Positions 7,672 through 16,892 are shown, numbered from the stretch's first letter. The stretch: 59,512 bases of DNA from an uncultured Porphyromonas sp. (GCA_900546675.1 URDQ01000003.1:1-59512); one strand, 5' to 3'. A program made the numbers and translations. The notes: generated from the letters alone by a model not told the origin.

Positions 7672-7726
7672 ATATATAAGGTCTTAAAGGTTAGTAGTCC
7701 CTATTTCCTTTTACAGTCTAAGGGGC

Positions 7727-9163
7727 TTATAGTTGCTTCTTAGGCTTGATGTGATCAAGCTTCGAGGGCTGGGTCATGTGCTTGGGATCCATCACCTCGT
7801 CGAGATCCTTCTTGTCTAGGATGCCATACTCTAGGACGAGCTCGTAGATACCCTTACCTGTCTCAAGTGCCTCCTTGGCAATCTTGGTCGAGTTCTTGTA
7901 ACCGATGATTGGGTTGAGTGCCGTGACGATCGTGATGGACGCCTCGATCTGCTGGCGGCAACGCTCCTCGTTGGGCGTGATGCCGGTGATACAGCGCTCG
8001 ATGAGGGTCGTGATACCACGCATCATCAGGTCAGAGCTCTCGAAGCAGCACTGAGCCATGACGGGCTCCATAGCGTTAAGCTCCATCTGAGCAGCATCGC
8101 CAGCCATCAGGACAGTCGTATCGTTGCCCATCACCTTGTAGCATACTTGGCTCATCACCTCAGGGATGACGGGGTTCACCTTACCTGGCATAATAGAGGA
8201 GCCTGGCTGCACAGCGGGTACGTTGAATTCGCCAATACCAGCTCTAGGACCAGAGGAGAGGAGACGGATGTCGTTGCAGATCTTATTGATCTTGACAGCG
8301 ATGCGGCGTAGTGCAGATGAGTAGCCGATCATCACAGAGGTGTCGCTTGTAGCACCGACGAGGTCAGCGCTCAGCTTGACGGGCCAACCAGTGATCTCTG
8401 CTAGTGCCTCGACACAAGCCTCTGCATAGCCTGGCTCTGAAGCGATACCAGTACCGATAGCGGTAGCACCCATATTGACCGTTAGGAACTCCTCGCAAGC
8501 GCTCTGGAGACGAGGTAGCTCATCCTCTAGGATAGAAGCAAAGCCGTGGAAGGTCTGTCCCAGCGTCATAGGCACAGCGTCTTGTAGCTGTGTACGACCG
8601 ATCTTGAGGACATGCTTCATCTCCTCAGCCTTGGCACGAAGTGCTGCTATGAGCTGCTCGACATGCTTGTAGACCTCTAGCCCCTTGGGGTATAGCCCTA
8701 GGTGGATAGCAGTGGGGTAGGCGTCGTTGGTAGACTGTGAAGCGTTGACTCCATCATTGGGAGCGAGGAACTTGTACTCGCCTGGCTTGTGTCCCATCTT
8801 TTGGAGGGCAATGTTGCAGATCACCTCGTTGGCAGCCATATTGGTTGTCGTACCAGCGCCACCCTGTATCATATCGACCTCAAAAGCGTCGTGATGCTTG
8901 CCAGCGAGTAGCTCCTGGCAGGCGAAGACGATAGCTTCGTACTGCTCGTCGGTGAGGATGCCCTCGCTGTGGTTTGCGACAGCTGCGCCCCACTTGGTGT
9001 AGGCGAGACCCTGGATGAAGTAAGGGTACTGGCTCAGCTTGAAGTTGCTAATCTGAAAGTTTTCCATACCGCGTAGCGTCTGCACCCCATAGAGTGCGTC
9101 AGCGGGTAGTTGGCGATCGCCTAGCAGGTCGCCTTCCGTTCTCATTTGCTTATTAGCCGTCAT
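7727..9163 (-). CDS. aspA: aspartate ammonia-lyase
   Basis: The enzyme reversibly deaminates L-aspartate to fumarate and ammonia in the cytoplasm, feeding the fumarate-reducing branch of anaerobic metabolism. The 478-residue product has the fumarase/aspartase signature GSSIMPGKVNPVIPE (catalytic serine loop) and the AspA-type N-terminus (GDLLGDRQLPADALYGVQT), which separates it from fumarase C. A -7-like box (TATCTTTG, 9237-9244, minus strand) lies 74 bases upstream. The 138-base gap to comEC suggests it is transcribed separately. Confidence 0.95.
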   Translation of the reverse strand: MTANKQMRTEGDLLGDRQLPADALYGVQTLRGMENFQISNFKLSQYPYFIQGLAYTKWGAAVANHSEGILTDEQYEAIVFACQELLAGKHHDAFEVDMIQGGAGTTTNMAANEVICNIALQKMGHKPGEYKFLAPNDGVNASQSTNDAYPTAIHLGLYPKGLEVYKHVEQLIAALRAKAEEMKHVLKIGRTQLQDAVPMTLGQTFHGFASILEDELPRLQSACEEFLTVNMGATAIGTGIASEPGYAEACVEALAEITGWPVKLSADLVGATSDTSVMIGYSSALRRIAVKINKICNDIRLLSSGPRAGIGEFNVPAVQPGSSIMPGKVNPVIPEVMSQVCYKVMGNDTTVLMAGDAAQMELNAMEPVMAQCCFESSDLMMRGITTLIERCITGITPNEERCRQQIEASITIVTALNPIIGYKNSTKIAKEALETGKGIYELVLEYGILDKKDLDEVMDPKHMTQPSKLDHIKPKKQL

Positions 9164-9236
9164 ATCTATATAGTTGTATTATCTGTATTTCGCTATAAAG
9201 GTCGGTCACTGTAGCGTGACTGTGCAATCCGTTTGG

Positions 9237-9244
9237 CAAAGATA
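9237..9244 (-). promoter_or_regulatory. possible -7 box of aspA
   Basis: TATCTTTG on the minus strand fits TAnnTTTG. No good -33 TTTG lies 19-21 bases upstream, so this is only a candidate. Confidence 0.35.
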
Positions 9245-9301
9245 CCTCTTTATTTTCTTATTGCGCCTATTGAGATCTAAGAATCTCAAGAACGTCACTC
9301 G

Positions 9302-10858
9302 CTAGACGCGTATGGGGCGAGGACGGGCTAGGAGGTACTGCACCCAAGCGTAGAGGAGAAGGTAGTAGGCGATGCAGAGCCAGAGCGGCATGGCGATGCT
9401 AAGCTGAGCGGTGAAGTGCTGCTCGAGGAGTGCCACCGCTCCGCTGGTGAGATCGCTCACACCGACGAGAAGCATCGGTAGAAGCTTCGTGGGGAGCCCA
9501 GTGGCGAGCAGTCCCATAGTGACAAGCCCCGTGATGATGAGTAGCGTGGCGAGAGGCGATAGGAGGAGGTTGGCGAGGAGTAGCCAGACGGCTGTGGTGC
9601 CGAAGCTCCGTGCGAGGATAGGCCAGACAAAGAGTTGTACGGCTAGGGTCGTGACGATGAGGTAGTAAAGGTAGCTGACGATACGGGAACTGCTCGGTGT
9701 GATGCGTTGGTTGAGTGCGCCCCAAGTGACGAAAATGGCTAGCACCGCTCCGAAGCTGAGCTGCATGCCTACGTCAAAGAGTGCGTAGGGTGAGACAATA
9801 AGCAGGAGGACGGCTGCCTGCGCCCAGACGTTGAGTCGGTCGGTGGAGCGCCCCAAGAGACGTGCCACAGCAAAGATGGAGAACATGAGCGAGGCGCGGA
9901 GTGTCGGGATGGAGAGTCCGCAGATGAAAGCGTAGATCCATACTGCTACGAGGGTGAGGCCCCAGCGTAGAAGGTAAGCGGTGTGGACGTTGCGTATGAA
10001 CTGTAGCGGATAGCGTATGAGCCAGTAGATGAGTAGTAGGACGACCCCAACGTGAAAGCCACTGACCGACAGCAGATGCGCAACGCCTACGGAGCGAAAC
10101 TGTGCCTCTGCAACGATACCTTCGGAGCGATCCCCTAGGCAGATGGCACGGAGCGTCTCTCGCTGCAGTGGGGTGAGCTGGTCGATCTCGTCTAGCGTGC
10201 CACCGATGCGCTGCTGGAGGGCGTAGGCGCAGTAGCGTAGTTGGTCCCAGCGTGACCAGTGGGTGGTCGTTGGTTCGTTGCAAAGCTCGGCTGTGGAGGT
10301 GGATAGCACGCCCGAGACCTTTCGTGAGAGGAGGTAGTGCTGATAGCTTGGCGAGGAGACTTGGTCTAGTGGTGTGATCCGTCCACGGACGAGGTAACTG
10401 GTGCGAGGCGTGAGCTGCAGCGAGTCATTATATAGGTATAGCATGATGCGCTGACCATTCCAGCGAACTAGGGCTGCTCCGCTCGGGTCTGTCGCCTGCT
10501 TGATGATAGCCTCGGCACGGGAGCCCTGCTCACGCGCTGTGGGCGGACGGGAGATGGTGACGAGGTAAGTCGCCTCATTGCAGGGCTGTGGTAGTTGCGC
10601 TACTCGCTCCCGTGGTATGGTGGCTAGACAAGCTCCTGTGCAGAGGAGGAGTAGGTACCAAGCGGAGCCAGCGAGGAGTGCTTTGCGCCAAAGCCTAGAG
10701 AGGACGAGGAGGAGTGTCGCCACAGCGATGCCGAGGAAGTACCACTGTGCCGCTAGTAGCCCGAGACTACCTAGATAAATGCCCAGCACTAGCGACAGAA
10801 GTGTCACCAATGCTGGGCGTATGATTGTGGCGTGTAGCCCTCGGACGAGGTAGTGCAA
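9302..10858 (-). CDS. comEC: ComEC/Rec2-family DNA uptake channel, without the C-terminal metallo-beta-lactamase domain
   Basis: ComEC carries single-stranded DNA across the inner membrane during transformation. This 518-residue protein has N-terminal membrane segments, a soluble DUF4131-like region (about 80-200), and the Competence domain with HLLSVSGFHVGVVLL near residue 255, then about seven more membrane helices to the end. Many family members add a C-terminal metallo-beta-lactamase-like domain; here the chain stops right after the last helices (YLLARPRPIRV). It is the last gene of the queD operon, 6 bases after rpe. Confidence 0.88.
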   Translation of the reverse strand: MHYLVRGLHATIIRPALVTLLSLVLGIYLGSLGLLAAQWYFLGIAVATLLLVLSRLWRKALLAGSAWYLLLLCTGACLATIPRERVAQLPQPCNEATYLVTISRPPTAREQGSRAEAIIKQATDPSGAALVRWNGQRIMLYLYNDSLQLTPRTSYLVRGRITPLDQVSSPSYQHYLLSRKVSGVLSTSTAELCNEPTTTHWSRWDQLRYCAYALQQRIGGTLDEIDQLTPLQRETLRAICLGDRSEGIVAEAQFRSVGVAHLLSVSGFHVGVVLLLIYWLIRYPLQFIRNVHTAYLLRWGLTLVAVWIYAFICGLSIPTLRASLMFSIFAVARLLGRSTDRLNVWAQAAVLLLIVSPYALFDVGMQLSFGAVLAIFVTWGALNQRITPSSSRIVSYLYYLIVTTLAVQLFVWPILARSFGTTAVWLLLANLLLSPLATLLIITGLVTMGLLATGLPTKLLPMLLVGVSDLTSGAVALLEQHFTAQLSIAMPLWLCIAYYLLLYAWVQYLLARPRPIRV

Positions 10859-10864
10859 GGTGGC

Positions 10865-11512
10865 TTACAAGGCGTGTAGCTGTGTGATCATATCCTGAGG
10901 ATTGGGAGCCTTAAAGACGGCACTGCCCGCCACGAGTGAGTCGGCACCCGCCTCGATGAGCTGGCGACCTGTCTCGAGGTTGACTCCGCCGTCGACTTGT
11001 ATGAGGGTGGAGAGACCCTGCTCTTGGATCATTTTGCGCAGACGCTCTACTTTGCGGATAGACTGCTCGATAAACTTTTGCCCACCATAGCCGGGGTTGA
11101 CACTCATGAGGAGCACCATATCGGCTTCGCAGAGAATGTCTGTGAGGAGCTCCACGGGGGTATGCGGATTGAGCGTGACGGCTGGACGTATGCCTGCCTC
11201 ACGGATAGCACGCAGCGTGCGGTGCAGGTGAGGGCACACCTCGTAGTGTACGTTCATAATGTGGATGCCGAGCTTGGCAAACTGGTCGATGAACTTCCAC
11301 GGCTCGACGATCATCAGATGCACGTCGAGAGGCTTCTGACAGATGGGGCGTATCGCCTCAATGATGGGAAAGCCAAAGGAGAGATTCGGGACGAATACAC
11401 CATCCATCACGTCAATGTGGAGCCAGTCGCACTGACTCTCGTTGATCATCGTGATCTCGTCAGCGAGATGCAGGAAGTCAGCACTGAGGAGGGAGGGAGA
11501 TACAATAGCCAT
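10865..11512 (-). CDS. rpe: ribulose-phosphate 3-epimerase
   Basis: The enzyme interconverts ribulose-5-phosphate and xylulose-5-phosphate in the pentose phosphate pathway. The 215 residues carry all the family landmarks: SPSLLSADFLHLADEI, WLHIDVMDGVFVPNLSFG (metal-binding H and D), MSVNPGYGGQKF and VDGGVN. Length is normal. It lies 36 bases after the FAH-like gene and 6 bases before comEC, inside the long minus-strand operon. Confidence 0.95.
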   Translation of the reverse strand: MAIVSPSLLSADFLHLADEITMINESQCDWLHIDVMDGVFVPNLSFGFPIIEAIRPICQKPLDVHLMIVEPWKFIDQFAKLGIHIMNVHYEVCPHLHRTLRAIREAGIRPAVTLNPHTPVELLTDILCEADMVLLMSVNPGYGGQKFIEQSIRKVERLRKMIQEQGLSTLIQVDGGVNLETGRQLIEAGADSLVAGSAVFKAPNPQDMITQLHAL

Positions 11513-11548
11513 AGTGAAGGGGTTTTTAGACGATTCGATATTGATGCT

Positions 11549-12106
11549 TTACTTGATGCGTAGGAGGGTAGTGGAGCGAAGCTTTTCGCCAGCTTGTAGC
11601 GTGAGGGAGAGCTGTTGCTCGGGGGCAATGGCGGGAGCCGCTGTTATGGGGATTGCGTTGAGTAGGAGCACGTCGCCCGTGTGAATGGTGAGGCACTCGG
11701 AGAGGAGCGAAAGCGCTTGGCAGACCGCCTCACGGGAGAGCGTCCAGCTCTGCTCGGAGAGGGTCAGCGTGTAGTGCTCTGCGAGCTTTGTGTCAAGGGG
11801 CTGCCAGTCGAGGGCTACGGCACTGCCGTCGTACACCTTAGCACGCTCCCACGGAGCGCGTGCCTCGCGCAGCTCAGCGAGTAGCGAGCGGCAGGTGATG
11901 TCCCAGCCAGCGGCGCACGCCTCGATGTATCGCTCGGCAAAGGGAGGTGCCACGCACTTGCCCGTACGCCCTATCTTGATGGCGAGCGAAGGGATGGCGC
12001 ACCAGGCCGCTTCGAGGTGTGGAACGAAGAAGGGATAGCCTGGGCGAAGGAGTGCTTCGCCTTTGTAAAAGAGCCGCGACTCGTCGTCTATGCCGTAGAC
12101 CTTCAT
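11549..12106 (-). CDS. fumarylacetoacetate hydrolase-family protein with altered metal site
   Basis: Read from the ATG at 12106 (ATGA overlap with the rfbB stop) the product is 185 residues. The segments IKIGRTGK, GWDITCRSLL, PWERAKVYDGSAVAL and GDVLLLN line up with the short Bacteroidota FAH-family proteins (usual pattern VVxIGxTGK, GIDFTARD, PWEKAKAFDGSA, GD). The H-x-E-x-E metal ligands that normally precede the IGxTGK segment are replaced here by WCAIPS, so the two glutamates are missing, while the Asp in GWDIT is kept. It may be catalytically changed or dead. A longer in-frame start at 12238 only reads through rfbB in another frame. Confidence 0.75.
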   Translation of the reverse strand: MKVYGIDDESRLFYKGEALLRPGYPFFVPHLEAAWCAIPSLAIKIGRTGKCVAPPFAERYIEACAAGWDITCRSLLAELREARAPWERAKVYDGSAVALDWQPLDTKLAEHYTLTLSEQSWTLSREAVCQALSLLSECLTIHTGDVLLLNAIPITAAPAIAPEQQLSLTLQAGEKLRSTTLLRIK

Positions 12107-13263
12107 CGTCCGCTGTACATCTGCTGGTAGTAGTGCTGGTAGTCTTCGTCGGTGATCCCCTTGACCCAGTCGAAGTGGTCGAGGTACCAGTCGATCGTGT
12201 AGCCGATGCCCTTGGCAAAGGGGATCGAGGGGAGCCACCCTAGCTCCTGATGAATGAAGGTGGGATCGATGCCGTAGCGAGCGTCGTGGCCGAGGCGATC
12301 ACGAACGAAGGTGATCAGTTGCTCGTTGATTAGCTCGGGTTGGACCTGAGCGCCTAAGATCTCAGAGATGCGCTCGGCACGTGTTGGCTCCTTGCTCAGA
12401 CGGTCGTGCAGCTGGTCGATGATGATGCGGACTATCTCTAGATTGGTATGCTCGTTGTGCCCACCGATATTGTATGCTGTGCCCGCTTTTCCCTGAGTCA
12501 CCACAAGGTGTAGCGCACGACAATGGTCGGTCACGTAGAGCCAGTCACGCACATTCTCGCCAGTGCCGTAGATCGGGATCTCCTTGCCGAGGAGACACTG
12601 ACGGATGACGAGCGGGATGAGCTTCTCGGGGAATTGGTAGGGTCCGTAGTTGTTCGAGCATCTGGTCCAGACGACTGGCGCATGGTGCGTGTGAACGGCC
12701 GCTTTACAGAGGAGATCTGCCGAAGCTTTCGCAGCACTGTAAGGGCTGCGCGGGTCGAGCGGTGTGCTCTCCACGAAGAATCCTGCCTCGCCGAGTGAAC
12801 CATACACCTCGTCCGTAGAGACCTGCAGCATCATGCGCCCCTCCTGCCATACGGGATAAGATCCTCGCCCGCTGGTAGTAGACCAATGGTTGCGAATGGT
12901 GTCTAGCAGGGTCTGCACACCGAGGATATTGGTGCGAACGAAGATGGCGGGGTTCTCGATGCTTCGATCGACGTGGCTCTCTGCCGCAAGGTTGATCAGG
13001 TAGTGCGGCGCATAGCGGGTGAAGAGGTCGTCCATCGCCTCGGCATCGCAGATGTCTGCCTGCACGAAGATGATCCGCTCGTTGTCGATGAGCGGCTCGA
13101 TGGAGCGGTAGTTGCCCGCATAGGTTAGTTTGTCGATCAGTACGATGCGCTCGTCGGGGGCGAGGGCTTCGCTCAGGTAGTAAGCGAGGTTAGTGCCGAT
13201 GAAGCCAGCGGCTCCAGTCACAGCGTAGGTGTGTCGGTATGTAGTCATAGTCTGTTGCGTCAT
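12103..13263 (-). CDS. rfbB: dTDP-glucose 4,6-dehydratase
   Basis: Second step of dTDP-rhamnose synthesis: dTDP-glucose to dTDP-4-keto-6-deoxyglucose, using bound NAD. The 386-residue form starting at 13263 (MTQQTMTTYRHTYAVTGAAG) keeps the Rossmann GAAGFIG, the TDEVYGSL motif and the YSAAK catalytic Tyr/Lys. It overlaps the rfbC stop by 4 bases and the next gene by 4 bases, showing translational coupling. A further upstream start at 13347 would read through rfbC and is rejected. rfbA and rfbD are not in the window. Confidence 0.95.
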   Translation of the reverse strand: MTQQTMTTYRHTYAVTGAAGFIGTNLAYYLSEALAPDERIVLIDKLTYAGNYRSIEPLIDNERIIFVQADICDAEAMDDLFTRYAPHYLINLAAESHVDRSIENPAIFVRTNILGVQTLLDTIRNHWSTTSGRGSYPVWQEGRMMLQVSTDEVYGSLGEAGFFVESTPLDPRSPYSAAKASADLLCKAAVHTHHAPVVWTRCSNNYGPYQFPEKLIPLVIRQCLLGKEIPIYGTGENVRDWLYVTDHCRALHLVVTQGKAGTAYNIGGHNEHTNLEIVRIIIDQLHDRLSKEPTRAERISEILGAQVQPELINEQLITFVRDRLGHDARYGIDPTFIHQELGWLPSIPFAKGIGYTIDWYLDHFDWVKGITDEDYQHYYQQMYSGR

Positions 13264-13826
13264 AATAGAGATGCGGTGTAGTCGGCTAGGGAGATGCCCC
13301 GTAGGTCTTTGTCCGAGAGGATCAGCTCCTCGGGCGCGATGCCCCACGACTCCCAGGGGATCGCCAGCTGCGGGTCGTCATAGCGTATGCAGAGTTCGCT
13401 CGAGGGGGCGTAGCCGTTGTCCACCTTATAGAGAAACTTCGCTTGCTCCGAAAGCACGAGGAAGCCGTGCGCAAACTCCCTCGGTATGTAGAGCTGCCGA
13501 TGGTTTGTCTCCGAGAGATGATAGCTGCGCCACTGCCCGTAAGTGGCACTGTCTCGTCGTAGGTCCACGATCAGATCAATGATCTCGCCCACCACACAGC
13601 GTACCAGCTTCGCCTGGCTAGCTTCGCCTCGCTGGAGATGCAGACCCCGCAAGACGCCACGGACGGAGGACGATTCGTTTTCCTGCACCCATGGTCTAGG
13701 CGAAACGGTCGCTGCAAAGTCTGCCGTGCGGTAAGTCTCGGCAAAGTAGCCACGCGCATCGCCGTAGCAGTCTGGCTCGATGAGGTAGACACCCGCTAGG
13801 TCTGGGTCAGCTTGGTAATGTATCAT
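13260..13826 (-). CDS. rfbC: dTDP-4-dehydrorhamnose 3,5-epimerase
   Basis: A 188-residue cupin enzyme that epimerises C3 and C5 of dTDP-4-keto-6-deoxyglucose. Motifs visible are VYLIEPDCYGDARGYFAETY, SSVRGVLRGLHLQ (catalytic His), VVGEIIDLIVDLRRDS and YIPREFAHGFLVLSE, all standard for RmlC. It lies 21 bases after porE and overlaps rfbB by 4 bases. Its product feeds surface polysaccharide; in Porphyromonas type IX cargo is attached to A-LPS, so placement beside porE is notable (inference). Confidence 0.95.
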   Translation of the reverse strand: MIHYQADPDLAGVYLIEPDCYGDARGYFAETYRTADFAATVSPRPWVQENESSSVRGVLRGLHLQRGEASQAKLVRCVVGEIIDLIVDLRRDSATYGQWRSYHLSETNHRQLYIPREFAHGFLVLSEQAKFLYKVDNGYAPSSELCIRYDDPQLAIPWESWGIAPEELILSDKDLRGISLADYTASLL

Positions 13827-13847
13827 TGCTTAGGTCACTCTATGATA

Positions 13848-15845
13848 TTATTGTATGACGGTAAACTCGGTGCGACGGTTGAGCTGATCGCAGACGATCT
13901 GCTGCTCTTCGGTCAGCGTGTCGACCCATTCGGCCGCTAGCTCCTGCCCCTCGGGCAACCAGTCGAAGCGTGCCGCCATCCCCTTGGTCACCACGTAGGG
14001 ACGCTCCTTGCCGTAGCCACGAGCCTCTAGGCGGTCGGCGGCAATGCCCTTGGCGATGAGGTAGTCGACGACACTCTGCGCACGACGCTGCGAGAGCTTC
14101 TGATTGTATGCTTGCGAACCTTTACGATCTGTGTTACTGCTCAGCTCCAGGCGCACGTCGGGGTTTTGCTCCAGAAGCGTGACGAGGTAGTCGAGACTCT
14201 TCTTGCCCTCGGGTCGTAGCGAAGCTCGGTCGAAGTCGTAGTAGATGTCGTGGATTTGCTCCGAGTGCAGGCGTGAAGCTAGGTAAAAGTCGACTAAGTA
14301 GTCGGTGCTCTCGGTAGCGCTGTCGGTCACGAGTGGCATGTATTGGTTGAGGTAGTCTGGGTGCGAGGCATGTAGCACGTAGCGGTTGGACCCCGCAATC
14401 TCAAGGACGAAAGAACCGTCGTCACGTGTCGAGACAATGGGTGTGGCGAGCAAACCTTGCTCATCGGCAATGCGTACCGTCGCCTGCGGTATGCCGTACC
14501 CCTCACGGTCCATCACGAAGCCGTCGATGCGTATGATGGTGGCGGGCAATGAGAAACGGTAGAGATGTGGTCGTCCACGCTGGTCGCCACGAGTCGAGGA
14601 GAGGTATCCCTCCTCCGCCAAGCCCGACTGCGGCTTCGGAGCGAAGGTGATGGCGTAGTCATCGGCGGGGGAGTTCATCGGAGCACCCAGATGCGTCACC
14701 TGCCACCCGCCGAGCGAGTCCATCTGCGCTTTGTATAGGTCTAGTCCGCCCAGCCCCACACGTCCATTGGAGGAGAAGTAAAGGGTGCTGTCGCCCACCA
14801 TCGTGGGGAAGAGTTCGTCGCCAGGCGTATTGATCTCGTTGCCGAGGTTCTCTGGCTTGCCCCATCCATGCTCGCTAAGGGCTATGCGGTAAAGGTCTTT
14901 GCCGCCAAGGCCAGCTCCCTCGCTTACGAAGTAAAGGTATCGTCCCGAAGCGTCAATGGCAGGGTGCGCTGCCATACGTAGCGAGTCCTCCCAGATGGGT
15001 ACGCGCTCGCCTTTGCCCCAGCCCCCTTGGCTAGACTTGGAGGCTTTGTAGATCTGTACGGTACGATCGTAGGTGGAGCTTTGCTCAGCATAGGAGTAGT
15101 AGAGCGTGTTGCCGTCTGATGTGATGGAGGGGGTACCCTCATCTTCGGAGGTATTGACACTGCCTGGCACGCTGTCGGGGCGAGACCACTTGCCCGCAGC
15201 GTCCTGCTTGATCATATAGAGATTGTTCGTCCCCAGCCCCGTCACCTCGCTCTCCTGTAGCATATCACGGAGAGGCACCCGGCTACTGGTGAAGTAGAGT
15301 ATCGTGCCGTCGGGCGCATAGCAAGGGGCAAACTCGGCATAGGGAGAGATCAGGAGTCTATCCGTCTCGACCGTGTGTCCCGTGGGGTGGGCGAGGAGCG
15401 AATCGGCCTGACGCACGCTCTCTAGACCTATACGCCCGAAGTAGTCGTGCGGGTAGTACTCCAGGAACTGTTCGTAAGCTTTGCCCGCCTCCCGCCAGCG
15501 CGCTAATTGTTGTAGCTCCTGAGCAATGCGTAGGTGGAGGATTGAGTCGGGGTAGTCGCCCGAGAGGGCTAGGTTATAGCAGTTGAGCGCACGGGGTGTG
15601 TTGCCCAGTCGCTGGTAATTCTCCGCTGCTTTGAAAGCTAGGTAAGCCCGTCGCTCCGGCTTCTTGCGAGAGGTCTTGCGGTAGAGCGTGTAGTAGCTGT
15701 CGGCAGCGAGGGCATAGCGTCCCGTATGGTCGTACAGCTCCGCCTTGCTCAGCGTCACACTCTTGCAGCTCATCAAGCTACAGAGCGCCATAGCGCACGG
15801 GAGTAGCACGAGCAACCAGCGAATATGTGACGATGAGACCTTCAT
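13848..15845 (-). CDS. porE: type IX secretion lipoprotein PorE (TPR, PD40 propeller, CRD, OmpA domain)
   Basis: The layout matches PorE (PG1058 of P. gingivalis): lipoprotein signal ending LCSLMSC, TPR-like helices (about 25-140), a WD40/PD40 propeller with repeated YFTSSR/LYFSSNG blades (about 150-430), a carboxypeptidase-regulatory beta domain (IRIDGFVMDREGYGIPQATV, about 435-510) and a C-terminal OmpA-like peptidoglycan-binding domain (IYYDFDRASLRPEGKKSLDY). PorE anchors the type IX machine to peptidoglycan. The start at 15845 gives 665 residues; the longer frame to 15905 overlaps queE and breaks the signal. It sits between queE (14 bases) and rfbC (21 bases). Confidence 0.88.
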   Translation of the reverse strand: MKVSSSHIRWLLVLLPCAMALCSLMSCKSVTLSKAELYDHTGRYALAADSYYTLYRKTSRKKPERRAYLAFKAAENYQRLGNTPRALNCYNLALSGDYPDSILHLRIAQELQQLARWREAGKAYEQFLEYYPHDYFGRIGLESVRQADSLLAHPTGHTVETDRLLISPYAEFAPCYAPDGTILYFTSSRVPLRDMLQESEVTGLGTNNLYMIKQDAAGKWSRPDSVPGSVNTSEDEGTPSITSDGNTLYYSYAEQSSTYDRTVQIYKASKSSQGGWGKGERVPIWEDSLRMAAHPAIDASGRYLYFVSEGAGLGGKDLYRIALSEHGWGKPENLGNEINTPGDELFPTMVGDSTLYFSSNGRVGLGGLDLYKAQMDSLGGWQVTHLGAPMNSPADDYAITFAPKPQSGLAEEGYLSSTRGDQRGRPHLYRFSLPATIIRIDGFVMDREGYGIPQATVRIADEQGLLATPIVSTRDDGSFVLEIAGSNRYVLHASHPDYLNQYMPLVTDSATESTDYLVDFYLASRLHSEQIHDIYYDFDRASLRPEGKKSLDYLVTLLEQNPDVRLELSSNTDRKGSQAYNQKLSQRRAQSVVDYLIAKGIAADRLEARGYGKERPYVVTKGMAARFDWLPEGQELAAEWVDTLTEEQQIVCDQLNRRTEFTVIQ

Positions 15846-15859
15846 AGCAAACCGTTTAC

Positions 15860-16465
15860 TTAGCGAAACCCTAGCAACTTGTGTAGCTGTACGCTGAGCC
15901 GCCACTCGGGGTGGGCTAGGACGAAGTCCATACAGCGAGCCACAACGGCCGACATCTCTACGCCCGTCTCCTCTACGGGGCTGACGTAGTAACGACGTGC
16001 CTCGGCCAGCTGCTCAATGGGTGGGGGTAGGGGAGCGCCCAACTGTAGGGGCCAGCGCACCTCATCGATGCCGTCAGGGTAGTTGTCTACAAAACGCTCC
16101 CGCAGGCCACTTATTGCTTCTGCCTTGGGCGAACAGGTGACATAGTCCAGCCCCCGAGGCACGGGACGAGTGCCATTTGTCTCGATAGACTGACGATAGC
16201 CATGCTCGTGAAAGAAAGCTATATGCTCCTCCCGCAGCGCTAAGGTCGGTTCGCCACCAGTCCAAAGAATGTCACGGCAGGGATAGCTCTCCAGCTTGGC
16301 CAAAATCTCCGAAGCAGTCATGAGCTGATGCCCCGCAAAGTCTGTGTCGCAGTAGTCGCAAGAGAGATTGCACCCCGAGAGTCGCACGAAGAGCATCGCA
16401 CGTCCCATCTGTCCTCCCTCGCCCTGGAGGCTGTAGAAGATCTCGTTGACCGGTAGCGGCTGCAT
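15860..16465 (-). CDS. queE: 7-carboxy-7-deazaguanine synthase (radical SAM)
   Basis: QueE rearranges 6-carboxytetrahydropterin to 7-carboxy-7-deazaguanine on the way to preQ0/queuosine. From the ATG at 16465 the product is 201 residues: MQPLPVNEIFYSLQGEGGQ, then the CxxxCxxC 4Fe-4S motif in SGCNLSCDYCDTDF, then WTGGEPTL and IETNGT. The longer start at 16516 lies inside queD. The gene begins one base after the queD stop, so the two are tightly coupled. Confidence 0.95.
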   Translation of the reverse strand: MQPLPVNEIFYSLQGEGGQMGRAMLFVRLSGCNLSCDYCDTDFAGHQLMTASEILAKLESYPCRDILWTGGEPTLALREEHIAFFHEHGYRQSIETNGTRPVPRGLDYVTCSPKAEAISGLRERFVDNYPDGIDEVRWPLQLGAPLPPPIEQLAEARRYYVSPVEETGVEMSAVVARCMDFVLAHPEWRLSVQLHKLLGFR

Positions 16466-16466
16466 A

Positions 16467-16892
16467 TTATATAGGTAGTGAGTAGGTAGCGCTGCATCGT
16501 GCCGTCTCCTCGACACGGCAGCTGACGAGTGTCACGCCCGTGCCGGTCAATTGTGCGGGAGCGATCGTCTCGACGAGGTAATGCGCCATCGCTTCGGCTG
16601 TCGGGTTAAAGGGCACCACCACCAGATCCTCAGGCACCAGCTCCTGTAGTGAGGGGAGTAGCGGGTCCTCATCGTAGATCATCATCTTGTGATCCCAATG
16701 CTCCTCCAGCCACATGCAGAGTAGCTCCTTGATCACGCCAAAGTCTATCACCCGCCCCAGCTCATCGAGCTGTGCTGCGGAGCAAGTGAAGTGTATTCGA
16801 TAGTTGTGTCCGTGTAGGTGGCGGCACTTCGACTCGTGTCCCACGACACGGTGTCCCATACTTATATCGTGATATCTCTCTACTGTCGTCAT
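16467..16892 (-). CDS. queD: 6-carboxy-5,6,7,8-tetrahydropterin synthase
   Basis: Converts dihydroneopterin triphosphate to 6-carboxytetrahydropterin, the step before QueE. The 141-residue product has the catalytic Cys and zinc histidines in GHRVVGHESKCRHLHGHNY and the WLEEHWDHKMM / FNPTAEAMAHYL segments of the family. It is the first gene of the eight-gene operon running down to comEC; its promoter is at 16905-16935 and implies a very short leader. Confidence 0.95.
   Translation of the reverse strand: MTTVERYHDISMGHRVVGHESKCRHLHGHNYRIHFTCSAAQLDELGRVIDFGVIKELLCMWLEEHWDHKMMIYDEDPLLPSLQELVPEDLVVVPFNPTAEAMAHYLVETIAPAQLTGTGVTLVSCRVEETARCSATYSLPI

Noticed and set aside
10997..11563. 188-codon plus-strand frame over rpe
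   Set aside because: Antisense shadow of a fully conserved rpe gene.
12107..12238. N-terminal extension of the FAH-like gene
   Set aside because: Those codons overlap rfbB coding sequence; the ATGA junction at 12103-12106 gives the usual coupled start and the family N-terminus.
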